Part shown: positions 36,818 to 44,507 of the stretch, piece after piece
Position numbering within the stretch: position 1 is the stretch's first letter
Layout: each line of letters opens with the position of its first letter
NCBI GenBank assembly: GCA_900538545.1
Contig: UPYK01000005.1
Coordinates: forward strand, 56,356 to 120,355
Length of the DNA: 64,000 nucleotides
Reading direction: 5' to 3'
From: an uncultured Eggerthella sp.
GTDB lineage: Bacteria > Actinomycetota > Coriobacteriia > Coriobacteriales > Eggerthellaceae
Position numbers and translations under genes: made by a program
The notes under the pieces: generated by a model
Told to the model about the DNA's origin: nothing
Databases searched by the model: none
Seen by the model: the letters and a program-made list of their open reading frames with translations, nothing else

Positions 36818-36913
36818 GCAGTAGTCTCCTTTGGTTCTGCGTTGATGAGGATATTCTACAATACCCGCACCAGACATTGCACCGTGCGCCACTTGAGCGT
36901 CGCTCTGCACACG

Positions 36914-36950
36914 ACAAAAGAAAGAGAAGCCGCAACAAAGCAGCTTCTCT
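36914..36950 (-). terminator. Terminator of the infC-rpmI-rplT-trigger-factor-like operon
   Basis: On the minus strand AGAGAAGC pairs with GCTTCTCT around a 12-base loop and is followed by TTCTTTTG, about 37 bases after the stop of the trigger-factor-like gene. Confidence 0.8.
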
Positions 36951-36986
36951 TCATAAAACCTTGATGAATTCGGTACAGAAACGCGC

Positions 36987-38051
36987 TTATGCTTCGCGCT
37001 CCTCCACCGTGATCTTGGCGTTGTCCATAGCCCAGTTGGCAGCCTTCATGCGCGAAGCGCCTTCCTTGAGCAGGAATGCACGACCAGCGTTCTGCAGCTG
37101 ATCGAACACCTCTTCCTCCTGACCAGGAGCCATTGCGGTAAGAGCATGCTTCAGATCGTCGACCTCAAGCTCAAGGCCTTCGTGGCGGAAGATCGCATCG
37201 AACACGAACCCGTTGATGAGCTGAGCTTCTGCCTGCGCGGCAAGCGAAGCACGGATCTGCTTCTCATCGGTCTTCTGCTCGAGCATGAAATCCATGAGCG
37301 TCTTGCCCTGCTGAGCAAGCTCCATCTTGAAGCCTTCGAGCATATCGGTGGTCATCGCGTCGACCATCTTGGGTGAGACTTCGCCATCGAAGCGCTTCGT
37401 CCACTCTGCCATGACCGCGTTCGCCTTGGCGGAATCGAGCTGCTCTTCCTTGACCTTTTCCGAAGTTGCACGGAACTGCTTACGCAGCTCTTCGACCGTG
37501 GTAACGCCCATACCCTTGAGGTTGGTCTCGACCCATTCGTCGGTGACCTCGGGGATGATGGTCTCTTCTTCACCTGTTTCAGGATTGACCTTCACCGTAG
37601 CGAACTGGCTCGCGAGCATATGCATCTGCATATCGATGTCCTGCTCGGTAACATCGAGCGGAGCGAGCACGGAAACCTCGACCGGATCATAGCTGGTAAG
37701 CTCGAATTCGGGCTTTGGCAGAATGGTCACGTTGAACGTGAATTCCTTACCCTCAACAGGATCCGATTCCGCATCGACACTCGAAGAGGTCATCGGGATG
37801 ATGTTCTCCTGATCGAGTGCGAACGGAATGAGATAGCTGATGACCGCAGAAGAAACCGCATCGCGTGCCTCTTCGGGGCTCATCGCGTTGTAGATCTTCT
37901 GCAGCGCGGTTTCGCCCTCGAGGCTCCTCAGCTGGAACTGGTCGATGAACACATCAAGACCATCAGTGAAGGCTTTATCGACTTCCTCGGGCGATGCCGT
38001 GATGGAAAGCTCGAGTTCGCCGTTTTCCTCTTTGACCTTTTCGACCTTCAT
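36987..38051 (-). CDS. Trigger-factor-like chaperone without PPIase domain
   Basis: A 354-residue relative of trigger factor. The N-terminal domain (MKVEKVKEENGELELSI) and C-terminal domain (VTDEWVETNLKGMGVTTVEELRKQF onward) are recognisable by comparison with the complete trigger factor at 62479-63900, but the FKBP segment is precisely missing: the text passes from SQFATVKVNPETGEEE straight to IPEVTDEW. The ribosome-docking signature GFRPGKAP of the full protein is also absent, replaced by FQLRSLEGET. The start shares one base with the stop of rplT (38051). A ribosome-free chaperone or assembly role is an inference. Confidence 0.8.
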   Translation of the reverse strand: MKVEKVKEENGELELSITASPEEVDKAFTDGLDVFIDQFQLRSLEGETALQKIYNAMSPEEARDAVSSAVISYLIPFALDQENIIPMTSSSVDAESDPVEGKEFTFNVTILPKPEFELTSYDPVEVSVLAPLDVTEQDIDMQMHMLASQFATVKVNPETGEEETIIPEVTDEWVETNLKGMGVTTVEELRKQFRATSEKVKEEQLDSAKANAVMAEWTKRFDGEVSPKMVDAMTTDMLEGFKMELAQQGKTLMDFMLEQKTDEKQIRASLAAQAEAQLINGFVFDAIFRHEGLELEVDDLKHALTAMAPGQEEEVFDQLQNAGRAFLLKEGASRMKAANWAMDNAKITVEEREA

Positions 38052-38422
38052 TACTTGGCCTGCTTAACAGAGGTTGCTTCTTTAGCGATCTCAGCAAGAG
38101 CAGCGAATGCCTGAGGATCGTTGATCGCCATGTCGGAGAGCACCTTACGGTCGAGCTCGACACCGGCATTCTTGAGGCCGTTCATGAACACGGAGTAAGA
38201 AAGGCCGTTGGTGCGCGCAGCTGCATTGATGCGGGTGATCCACAAACGACGGATCTCACGCTTCTTGGTGCGACGATCGCGATAGGCATACTGGAGCGAA
38301 TGCTGGACCTGCTCTTTAGCAGCGCGATAGGAACGGGACTTTGCACCGTAATAACCCTTTGCGCGGTTGAGAACGGTATGACGCTTTTTATGTGCGGAAA
38401 CGGCACGTTTTACACGAGGCAT
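38051..38422 (-). CDS. rplT: Ribosomal protein bL20
   Basis: A 123-residue bL20, a 23S rRNA-binding assembly protein and, in many bacteria, the autogenous repressor of the infC operon. The basic N-terminus PRVKRAVSAHKKRHTVLNRAKGY and the SYSVFMNGLKNAG stretch are diagnostic. It lies 18 bases downstream of rpmI and overlaps the next gene by one base. Confidence 0.98.
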   Translation of the reverse strand: MPRVKRAVSAHKKRHTVLNRAKGYYGAKSRSYRAAKEQVQHSLQYAYRDRRTKKREIRRLWITRINAAARTNGLSYSVFMNGLKNAGVELDRKVLSDMAINDPQAFAALAEIAKEATSVKQAK

Positions 38423-38440
38423 AACTGAATCCTCCCTTAC

Positions 38441-38638
38441 TTATCGAAGACCGAGATTGCGTGCGATTACTTTTTTGTCAGCAGCAGAAACTTCAGTCTC
38501 GTGACGGAAATTACGCTTACGCTTCTGACTCTTTTTCGTCATGATGTGAGACTTATACGCCTTAGCACGCATGATCTTGCCAGATCCAGTTACGCGAAAA
38601 CGCTTCGCGGTACCAGAATGAGTCTTCATTTTAGGCAT
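38441..38638 (-). CDS. rpmI: Ribosomal protein bL35
   Basis: A 65-residue basic protein of the large subunit, with the usual MPKMKTHSGTAKRFRVTGSGK start. Its start codon shares one base with the stop of infC (38638), so the two are translationally coupled. Second gene of the classical infC-rpmI-rplT operon. Confidence 0.98.
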   Translation of the reverse strand: MPKMKTHSGTAKRFRVTGSGKIMRAKAYKSHIMTKKSQKRKRNFRHETEVSAADKKVIARNLGLR

Positions 38639-39195
38639 TATTCATCCTCTCCTTTTTCATCTTTCTTGTTCTTCTTCACCGTTGTGGGCAACGGAGCGAT
38701 GAGCATGTGCATGTTGCGGCCTTCCATCTTCGGCTGGTTCTCGATGACCGCAACGTCTTTCAGATCGTCCGCCAGGCGCTCGAGAATGCTCAGACCCTGT
38801 TCGGGATGAGACATCTCACGACCGCGGAACATGATCGTGATCTTGACCTTCGACCCTGCCTCAAGGAAGCGCAGCACGTGCTTCTTCTTCGTGGTGTAGT
38901 CGCCGATGTCGATCTTCGGGCGGAACTTCATTTCCTTGGTTTCGACCTTGCTCTGGTTCTTGCGCGCCTGCTTGGCCTTGATTGCCTGGTCGTACTTGAA
39001 CTTTCCATAGTCCATGATGCGACACACGGGCGGTTCAGCCTGCGGGGCGATCTCGACCAGGTCGTAGCCTTCGTCATCAGCGATGCGCTGAGCTTGCTCG
39101 ACCGGGTAGATTCCCATCTGAGTTCCGTCATAGGCGATAAGACGACATTCCTTGGCACGGATCTCGTCGTTGAGCCTTGGTTCTTGGGCAGCTAT
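38638..39195 (-). CDS. infC: Translation initiation factor IF-3, AUA start
   Basis: A protein of 185 residues that prevents subunit joining and proofreads start codons. Typical IF-3 stretches are EPRLNDEIRAKECRLI, ICRIMDYGKFKYDQ and KITIMFRGREMSHPEQG. The start was set at ATA (39193-39195): AGGAGG (39204-39209) lies 8 bases upstream, an ideal distance. The only conventional start nearby, GTG at 39202-39204, overlaps that ribosome site. Rare start codons (AUU, AUA, AUC) in infC are known to allow IF-3 to repress its own translation. A lysine/glutamate tail (KKNKKDEKGEDE) ends the protein. Confidence 0.95.
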   Translation of the reverse strand: MAAQEPRLNDEIRAKECRLIAYDGTQMGIYPVEQAQRIADDEGYDLVEIAPQAEPPVCRIMDYGKFKYDQAIKAKQARKNQSKVETKEMKFRPKIDIGDYTTKKKHVLRFLEAGSKVKITIMFRGREMSHPEQGLSILERLADDLKDVAVIENQPKMEGRNMHMLIAPLPTTVKKNKKDEKGEDE

Positions 39196-39249
39196 CGTGC
39201 CCACCTCCTTTTTCTTAACTTCTTCCTTGTGCGTAAATCACCTTCGAGC

Positions 39250-39276
39250 AAAACAAAAGCCCGCACACAGCAGGCC
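39250..39276 (-). terminator. Attenuator-like hairpin in the infC leader
   Basis: In the minus-strand leader GGCCTGC pairs with GCGGGC (one G-U) and is followed by TTTTGTTTTG, about 55 bases before infC. This is where L20-responsive leaders of other bacteria place a transcription terminator. The antiterminator partner was not worked out. Confidence 0.55.
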
Positions 39277-39378
39277 ATAAGAATGCTCGTCCAAAGCGAC
39301 GTTCTATTCGAATGACCCATCGGCGAAGTGCCGAACCAGGTGAAGGCGCATGCCTTACTTGTGTTTTACAGCTTGTGC

Positions 39379-39406
39379 ATCATAGCACATGATGGCAGGA
39401 GTGCAA
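39379..39406 (-). promoter_or_regulatory. Promoter of the infC operon
   Basis: TTGCAC (39401-39406) and TATGAT (39379-39384) with 16 bases between, plus an extended -10 TGC. Transcription would start near 39372, giving a leader of roughly 175 bases. Confidence 0.7.
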
Positions 39407-39417
39407 AGAGCAGCTTC

Positions 39418-40179
39418 TTACGAAGCGGAGCTGATCGCCACCTCAACGGTGCGAACGGTCTTTGCGAGGTTGTTCTCTTCGATCGCCTGGGCGTAGTCGT
39501 AGTCGAGCAGCACGCCCCAATCGAGGGCATGGCCCGCTTCGTCGGTGCCTGTACCGACGAACTGGAAGCGCTCCTCATCGATGGTCTTCCCCGTTGAATC
39601 GTAGTGCGCATACTTCTCTTTCTCAGGAGCGACCACCGGGTCGGGCACGATGCTCGTAAGCCCCGCGCCTTCAAGCAAACGTTCGATAAGGTGTGCCTCG
39701 TTCACGATGCGATCGAATGGCAGCGTAGCGCAGGAAAGATCGTTGATGTTGATGCGGTAGCTCGCTGAAACCACCACGCCTGCCTTATCAAGATAGAGAT
39801 GCGTGAGCGCCATGCCCGTATCGATCGAAGCGCTCTCTTCGCCAAGGAGCACCGTAACCTCTTTGAGTCCTCCCGCGACAAGCTTCGGATCGCCATCGAT
39901 CTCCGCGCCATGACCGATCTCGGTGAGCGCAGACGTAAGATCGAGCCCGATCAGCGCGCTCAGATCGACCACTTCGATGACATCGGTATCGTAGTAGCCC
40001 TCCTTCTCCGCTTCTTTGAGCGCTTTCTGCTCTGCCTCGACCTCGGCCTGAGCAGAATGCGAAGTGATAGTTGCGCTCGGCGTCAGAACGAGCACGACCA
40101 CGAGCACGGCGAGCACCGCCACGAGCGCTGCGATCACGCCCACGAGAAGTTTGGTCATGTTCTTTTGGTCGCGTTTCAT
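39418..40179 (-). CDS. Membrane-anchored protein of unknown function (253 aa)
   Basis: I recognise no family. The start at 40179 (MKRDQKNMTK) was chosen because the longer reading upstream is a shadow of the next gene in another frame and lacks hydrophobic order. A single transmembrane helix spans about residues 9-33, the rest being extracytoplasmic. Around residues 55-110 the sequence ASALTEIGHGAEIDGDPKLV and later IVNEAHLIERLLEGAGLT suggest a folded alpha/beta domain. It lies 10 bases after a tail-anchored hypothetical protein, so they may work together in the envelope. Confidence 0.65.
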   Translation of the reverse strand: MKRDQKNMTKLLVGVIAALVAVLAVLVVVLVLTPSATITSHSAQAEVEAEQKALKEAEKEGYYDTDVIEVVDLSALIGLDLTSALTEIGHGAEIDGDPKLVAGGLKEVTVLLGEESASIDTGMALTHLYLDKAGVVVSASYRININDLSCATLPFDRIVNEAHLIERLLEGAGLTSIVPDPVVAPEKEKYAHYDSTGKTIDEERFQFVGTGTDEAGHALDWGVLLDYDYAQAIEENNLAKTVRTVEVAISSAS

Positions 40180-40189
40180 GAGAGCAGTC

Positions 40190-40591
40190 CTACCTGAAGA
40201 AGTTGAAGTACACGAGGAACACCGCGATGAGCACGATGAGGCAAAGGACGATGACCGACTGCATACGACGATACGGAACGGGCTCTTCGTCCTCTGACTC
40301 ATCGGAGGTGAACGTAGGTGCCTCTTCCTGAACAGGCTCGTTGCCATGATACGCATCATGTTCGCGCATGGGCGCCTGCTCATCTGCGGCCTCTGCCAGA
40401 TCCTCTGCCAGCGAAGCAGCATCCACCGTCGCAGCCGTTCTTCCCGCTGAAGAAACGCGGATGGTCTCTTCCCCATCTACGACCTGCGTGGTGGTAGTTA
40501 CCCCCGCACGCTCTTCCACCTCGGTGGTCTCTACGGGCTCTTCACCCGTATCGAGCGAGATGAGCGAGTATTTCTGCTTCTCTTCTGCCAC
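40190..40591 (-). CDS. Acidic tail-anchored membrane protein of unknown function
   Basis: A 133-residue protein with a very acidic, probably disordered stretch (about residues 1-105, rich in E, D, T and V) and a single C-terminal hydrophobic helix (about 110-131, SVIVLCLIVLIAVFLVYF). No family recognised. It sits between the phosphosugar mutase (18 bases upstream) and another membrane-anchored unknown (10 bases downstream); the three may form an operon. Confidence 0.6.
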   Translation of the reverse strand: MAEEKQKYSLISLDTGEEPVETTEVEERAGVTTTTQVVDGEETIRVSSAGRTAATVDAASLAEDLAEAADEQAPMREHDAYHGNEPVQEEAPTFTSDESEDEEPVPYRRMQSVIVLCLIVLIAVFLVYFNFFR

Positions 40592-40609
40592 TGCTGCATC
40601 CCTCGCGAA

Positions 40610-42292
40610 CTACTGAAAGAGCGCGTTGAGCGCTGCTGCAAGCTCGTCTCCTACCCCACGCGCGTCTTCCATGCTCGCGCCCGTGGTGAAGAGATAGACC
40701 TTGATCTTGGGTTCGGTTCCGCTCGGGCGCACGATCACCTTGCACGAATCCTCAAGATCGAATTCGATCACATTAGCGGGAGGAAGCGCACCTAAGCCTG
40801 GTTGATAGTCGAGCGTTTCAAGCACCGCCTTCCCCGCAACGCTATCGAGACCATCCGCACGCAGCGAATCCATGATTTCCGCCATGCGCGCTGCACCCGA
40901 AGCTCCTTCGAAGGTGAACGCAAGCGTGCGATTGTGGTGATAGCCGTACTTCCGGTAGAGCGTCTGCATCGCCTGATAGAGATTCATACCTTCGCTGCGA
41001 TACGCGCGTGCCATCTGACAGATGAGCATCGAAGCCACGATCGCATCCTTATCGCGCGCATGACAGCCAGCCAAGTAACCATAGCTCTCTTCGAAGCCGA
41101 AGATGAAGCGGTCGAGCTCTCCCGCCTCTTCCAGCTCACGTTGAATGCCACCGATATATTTGAAGCCCGTGAGCACCCGCTTGAGCTCTACGCCATGATC
41201 AGCCGCGATCGCATCGACGATGCTCGTCGAAACAATGGTGGTGACCGCAAGCGGACGCGCGGGCATCTTGCCTAGCTGGGAGCGCATGCGGCAGATGTAG
41301 TCGAACAGGAGCGCGCCGGTCTCGTTGCCCGTGAGCAGCTGATAGTCATCGCCGTCCTTCACCGCAATGCCCACGCGGTCGGCATCGGGATCGGTGGCAA
41401 GCAGAAGATCGGGCTTCACTTGTTCGCAGAGCGCAATGCCGCGCTCGAGCGCTTCACGGATCTCGGGATTAGGATAGGGGCAGGTAGGGAAATTCCCATC
41501 AGGATAGGCCTGTTCACCTACCATGTACACATCGCGCACGCCGATGCGCTCGAGGATGCGATTCACGCATTCAAGGCCGGTACCATTGAGCGGCGTGTAG
41601 ACCAAGCGCAGTTCGCCCTGCTCATCCGGCGCCTCAAGGCTCTGCTCGTAAACGGCATCGAGGAACGCATCGAGCACTTCCTCGTTGATATAGTGAACGA
41701 GGCCTTCGTCGATCGCACGCGCGAAGTCCATCGTACGTACGTCTTCGAACACATCCACCTGCGCGATGGCTTCGGTGATGGCATCGGCGATCTCATCGGT
41801 GATCTGACAGCCATCAGGGCCATAGACTTTGTAGCCGTTGTACGCGCTGGGGTTGTGGCTAGCGGTGACATTGATGCCGATCGCGCAACCCAAGTAGCGC
41901 GTGGCGAAGGAAAGCGCTGGGGTGGGCTCCAAGCGCGAATAGATATGCGACGTGATGCCGTTGGCCGCAAGAACACCAGCAGCCGTCTCGGCGAACAGGC
42001 GTGAATTGATGCGCGAATCGAAGCAGATCGCCACGATGCCATCCACGCCCACGTGCGTCTTGATGTAGTCGGCGATACCCTGGGTGGCTTTGCCTACCGT
42101 GTAGATATTCATGCGATTGGTGCCCGCACCGAGCACACCGCGAAGCCCTCCCGTACCGAACTCGAGTTCCTGAAAGAATGCATCTTCTATCGCCTGGGCA
42201 TCGGCACGCTCGCGCATCTCTGCGAGCTGCGCCGCCAAGACCGGCTCGGATACGTTTTCACACCAGCGATCGAATTCGCTCTGGTAATCCAT
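40610..42292 (-). CDS. Phosphoglucomutase/phosphomannomutase family enzyme
   Basis: A 560-residue alpha-D-phosphohexomutase of the larger PgcA-like type, interconverting hexose 1- and 6-phosphates. The phosphoserine loop is TASHNPSAYNGYK, the metal-binding loop DPDADRVGIAV, the sugar-binding loop GFEESYGYLAG, and the C-terminal phosphate site is RPSGTEPKIKVY. The ATG at 42292 was preferred to the GTG at 42307 because AAGG lies 8 bases ahead of it. Which sugar it prefers cannot be told. Confidence 0.93.
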   Translation of the reverse strand: MDYQSEFDRWCENVSEPVLAAQLAEMRERADAQAIEDAFFQELEFGTGGLRGVLGAGTNRMNIYTVGKATQGIADYIKTHVGVDGIVAICFDSRINSRLFAETAAGVLAANGITSHIYSRLEPTPALSFATRYLGCAIGINVTASHNPSAYNGYKVYGPDGCQITDEIADAITEAIAQVDVFEDVRTMDFARAIDEGLVHYINEEVLDAFLDAVYEQSLEAPDEQGELRLVYTPLNGTGLECVNRILERIGVRDVYMVGEQAYPDGNFPTCPYPNPEIREALERGIALCEQVKPDLLLATDPDADRVGIAVKDGDDYQLLTGNETGALLFDYICRMRSQLGKMPARPLAVTTIVSTSIVDAIAADHGVELKRVLTGFKYIGGIQRELEEAGELDRFIFGFEESYGYLAGCHARDKDAIVASMLICQMARAYRSEGMNLYQAMQTLYRKYGYHHNRTLAFTFEGASGAARMAEIMDSLRADGLDSVAGKAVLETLDYQPGLGALPPANVIEFDLEDSCKVIVRPSGTEPKIKVYLFTTGASMEDARGVGDELAAALNALFQ

Positions 42293-42410
42293 GGATTCCG
42301 CCTTCACTTCCTTATCTCTTGAATGGCCTTGATAAGCCAGGTAAAAGTATACGACAAGAACGAGCGCTCGCCGCCTGTAAACAGATTAGTACATCTTTTC
42401 TCGCTGGCTC

Positions 42411-42438
42411 TTGCTAATTCCTACTAAAATGGTAGTAT
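42411..42438 (+). promoter_or_regulatory. sufCB promoter overlapped by a palindrome
   Basis: TTGCTA (42411-42416) and TAGTAT (42433-42438) are 16 bases apart. Between and over the -10 lies the inverted repeat TACTA-AAATGG-TAGTA (42422-42437), a good place for a repressor. An Rrf2-type iron-sulfur regulator would be a natural candidate, but none is encoded in the window and the site does not match the IscR consensus I know. Confidence 0.5.
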
Positions 42439-42535
42439 TTATACAACTTGAGAGACCTGCACGTCAGGGAAACGAAACTGCTATAGTTTCAAAAGAAGCA
42501 ATGAGAAGAACGCACTATCGCTTTGAGGAGTAACC

Positions 42536-43312
42536 GTGCTTGAATTACAAGATATCGTTTTTGAGGTTCCCCCTGCGGAAGGTTCGAGAGAGACGAAACG
42601 CATCATCGATGGCATCTCGCTTACCATCGATACCGATAAGTTCGTGGTAATCACCGGGCCGAACGGCGGCGGGAAATCCACACTTGCCAAGCTGATCATG
42701 GGCATCGAAAAGCCCACGAGCGGCAAGATCATCTTCAAAGGGCAAGATATCACGAACGCTTCGATCACCGAGCGCGCGCGTATGGGCGTAGGATACGGAT
42801 TCCAGCAACCAGCTCGCTTCAAGGGAATGAAGGTGAAGAAGCTGCTCGAATTGGCAGCAGGAAAGCGCCTGCCCATGCTCGCTTGCAACGAATACCTGAG
42901 TGAAGTGGGGCTCTGTTCAGCGAATTATCTCACCCGCGAAGTCGACAAGAGCCTTTCGGGTGGCGAACTGAAACGCATCGAGATCGCGACCGTATTGGCA
43001 GCGAATCCTGATCTTGCTATCTACGATGAACCAGAAGCAGGCATCGATCTTTGGAGCTTCGATCGCCTCACGCAAACGTTCAAGCAGCTCTACAAACAGG
43101 AGAATGGCAAATCCATCATCATCATTTCCCATCAGGAGCGCATCATCGAGCTGGCAGACGAGATCATCTGTCTGCGCGCGGGCAAGATCGAGTCGCAAGG
43201 AAGCGTGGAAGAGATCCTTCCTCAACTCGGGCTTTCTGCCAAAGAGAACGACTACTGTTCGTTCACCGAGCCTCCCGACCTGCATCTGACCGAGATCTCC
43301 ACCAACTGTTAG
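42536..43312 (+). CDS. sufC: SufC-type Fe-S assembly ATPase
   Basis: A 258-residue ABC ATPase of the SufC group, which with SufB builds Fe-S clusters in the cytosol. Walker A GPNGGGKST is near residues 40-48, the signature LSGGELKRIEIA near residue 140, and Walker B AIYDEPEAGID near residue 160. The start is a GTG preceded by GAGGAG at 5 bases. It is followed after 8 bases by sufB; no sufD, sufS, sufU or sufE follows, so the unit is a minimal SufCB pair. Confidence 0.9.
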   Translation: MLELQDIVFEVPPAEGSRETKRIIDGISLTIDTDKFVVITGPNGGGKSTLAKLIMGIEKPTSGKIIFKGQDITNASITERARMGVGYGFQQPARFKGMKVKKLLELAAGKRLPMLACNEYLSEVGLCSANYLTREVDKSLSGGELKRIEIATVLAANPDLAIYDEPEAGIDLWSFDRLTQTFKQLYKQENGKSIIIISHQERIIELADEIICLRAGKIESQGSVEEILPQLGLSAKENDYCSFTEPPDLHLTEISTNC

Positions 43313-43320
43313 GAGCAACC

Positions 43321-44250
43321 ATGGCTGTTGATCTTTCCCCTATCGACGCAGACTTGCTGAAAACACTCACCGACGTTCACGGCATTCCTGCGGGCGCTTA
43401 TAACATCCGTAAAGACGGCGAACTGCTTACGCGCAGCAATTCCGCGAACATCGAGATCGCCACGAAAACCGACAACCCCGGCATCGATATCTTCATCAAG
43501 GAAGGTACGAAGGGTGAGAAGGTCTATATCCCGGTCATCCTTTCGAAGGCGGGGCTCACCGATGTGGTCTACAACACCTTCCACATTGCCGACAACTGCG
43601 ACGTGACCATTATCGCAGGCTGCGGCATCCATAACGATGCGCATGAGAAAGCCGAGCACGATGGCATCCACACGTTCGAGATCGGTAAGAATTCGCGCGT
43701 GAAGTACGTCGAACGCCATTATGGCGAAGGCTCGGGTAGCGGCGAGCGCGTGCTCAATCCCGTTACCAAGGTCTATATGGACAGCGATTCCTACTGCGAG
43801 ATGGAGCTTTCCCAGATCGGTGGCGTCACCTCTACCATTCGCGACACCGATGCTGAAGTGGGCGAGAATTCGAAGCTCGTGTTGCTCGAAAAGCTGCTCA
43901 CCAATGGAGATCAAACCGCGATCTCAAACATGAAGGTCGAGCTCAAAGGCAACAACTCCAACGTGCAGGTGATCTCGCGCAGCGTTGCGCAAGATAATTC
44001 CAAGCAAACGTTCAACCCGCTCGTTATCGGCGAAGCTGCCTGCAACGCACACGTGCAGTGCGACGCGATCATCATGGGCAATGCCACAGTAACCGCGATT
44101 CCTGGCATCGAAGCGGCTCATGAAGATGCGCAGCTCGTGCACGAGGCTGCCATCGGCAAGATCGCGGGCGAACAGATCACGAAGCTCATGACGCTCGGTC
44201 TTACCGAAGAAGAAGCAGAAGCCGAGATCTTAGACGACTTCTTGAGCTAG
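43321..44250 (+). CDS. sufB: Short SufB/SufD-family Fe-S scaffold protein
   Basis: A 309-residue member of the SufB/SufD beta-helix family. It is far shorter than typical SufB (about 470 residues), matching the compact SufB-like proteins of anaerobes. Family features are ITRSVAQDNS-type turns, here VISRSVAQDNSKQTF, and the C-terminal helix stretch HEAAIGKIAGEQITKLMTLGLTEEEAE. Cysteines possibly used for cluster binding include GCGIHND and CNAHVQCDA. ATG 43321 follows TTAGGAG at 6 bases. It ends in a conserved-loop stem-loop that begins at its stop codon. Confidence 0.88.
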   Translation: MAVDLSPIDADLLKTLTDVHGIPAGAYNIRKDGELLTRSNSANIEIATKTDNPGIDIFIKEGTKGEKVYIPVILSKAGLTDVVYNTFHIADNCDVTIIAGCGIHNDAHEKAEHDGIHTFEIGKNSRVKYVERHYGEGSGSGERVLNPVTKVYMDSDSYCEMELSQIGGVTSTIRDTDAEVGENSKLVLLEKLLTNGDQTAISNMKVELKGNNSNVQVISRSVAQDNSKQTFNPLVIGEAACNAHVQCDAIIMGNATVTAIPGIEAAHEDAQLVHEAAIGKIAGEQITKLMTLGLTEEEAEAEILDDFLS

Positions 44251-44284
44251 GTGACGAACTACCCGGTCGTTCGACACCTTTTTC
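44250..44284 (+). terminator. Terminator of sufCB, conserved-loop stem-loop copy 2
   Basis: GGTGACGAAC (from the last base of the sufB stop codon) pairs with GTTCGACACC with one mismatch around TACCCGGTC, followed by five T. Almost the same sequence ends ilvA. Confidence 0.88.
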
Positions 44285-44309
44285 GTTCGACATCAGCTCG
44301 ACCAGGGCA

Positions 44310-44383
44310 GGACATTGGGGACGTAGCCTATTGTCCCACCGGTCACCTATCGGGTGGGACAATAGGCTACGTCCCCAATGTCC
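44310..44383. repeat. Perfect 31-bp inverted repeat (REP-like)
   Basis: Two exact 31-base arms (44310-44340 and 44353-44383) with core GGGGACGTAGCCTATTGTCC and its complement flank 12 bases. The right side is followed by a further AATGTCCCACCTGA. No T tract follows, so it is not a plain terminator. Its style resembles extragenic palindromes mobilised by TnpA-REP (RAYT) transposases; no such gene is seen here. Confidence 0.7.
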
Positions 44384-44412
44384 CAATGTCCCACCTGATA
44401 GCAAGCAAAGCA

Positions 44413-44438
44413 AAAGCTCCCCAGCTGGGGAGCTTTTT
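44413..44438. terminator. Bidirectional terminator between sufB and acpP
   Basis: AGCTCCCC and GGGGAGCT pair around AGCT without loss. Five T follow on the plus strand and four on the minus strand, suiting both sufCB read-through and acpP. Confidence 0.75.
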
Positions 44439-44463
44439 CATGCTGCAACATTCATCGTTCTTA

Positions 44464-44496
44464 GATGACAAACGACCGGGTAGTTTGTCGTCTTTT
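44464..44496 (+). terminator. Conserved-loop stem-loop copy 3 (inverted), near the end of acpP
   Basis: GATGACAAAC (44464-44473) and GTTTGTCGTC (44483-44492) pair around GACCGGGTA, the complement of the TACCCGGTC loop. The plus strand continues with four T. On the minus strand it lies 11 bases after the acpP stop. Confidence 0.65.
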
Positions 44497-44507
44497 GATC
44501 GCCTGGT

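Noticed and set aside
36818..36910. 31 extra N-terminal residues on glmS
   Set aside because: They would mask the catalytic Cys1, and a good ribosome site points to the ATG at 36817.
36818..36986. A glmS ribozyme or other riboswitch before glmS
   Set aside because: The leader is short, and no conserved ribozyme core was seen.
39202..39204. GTG as the start codon of infC
   Set aside because: It overlaps the AGGAGG ribosome site and adds Gly-Thr before the conserved start; ATA at 39195 fits far better.
40180..40476. About 100 upstream codons on the 39418 gene
   Set aside because: They overlap the acidic tail-anchored gene in another frame and look like out-of-frame translation, with many Arg, Ser and Cys.
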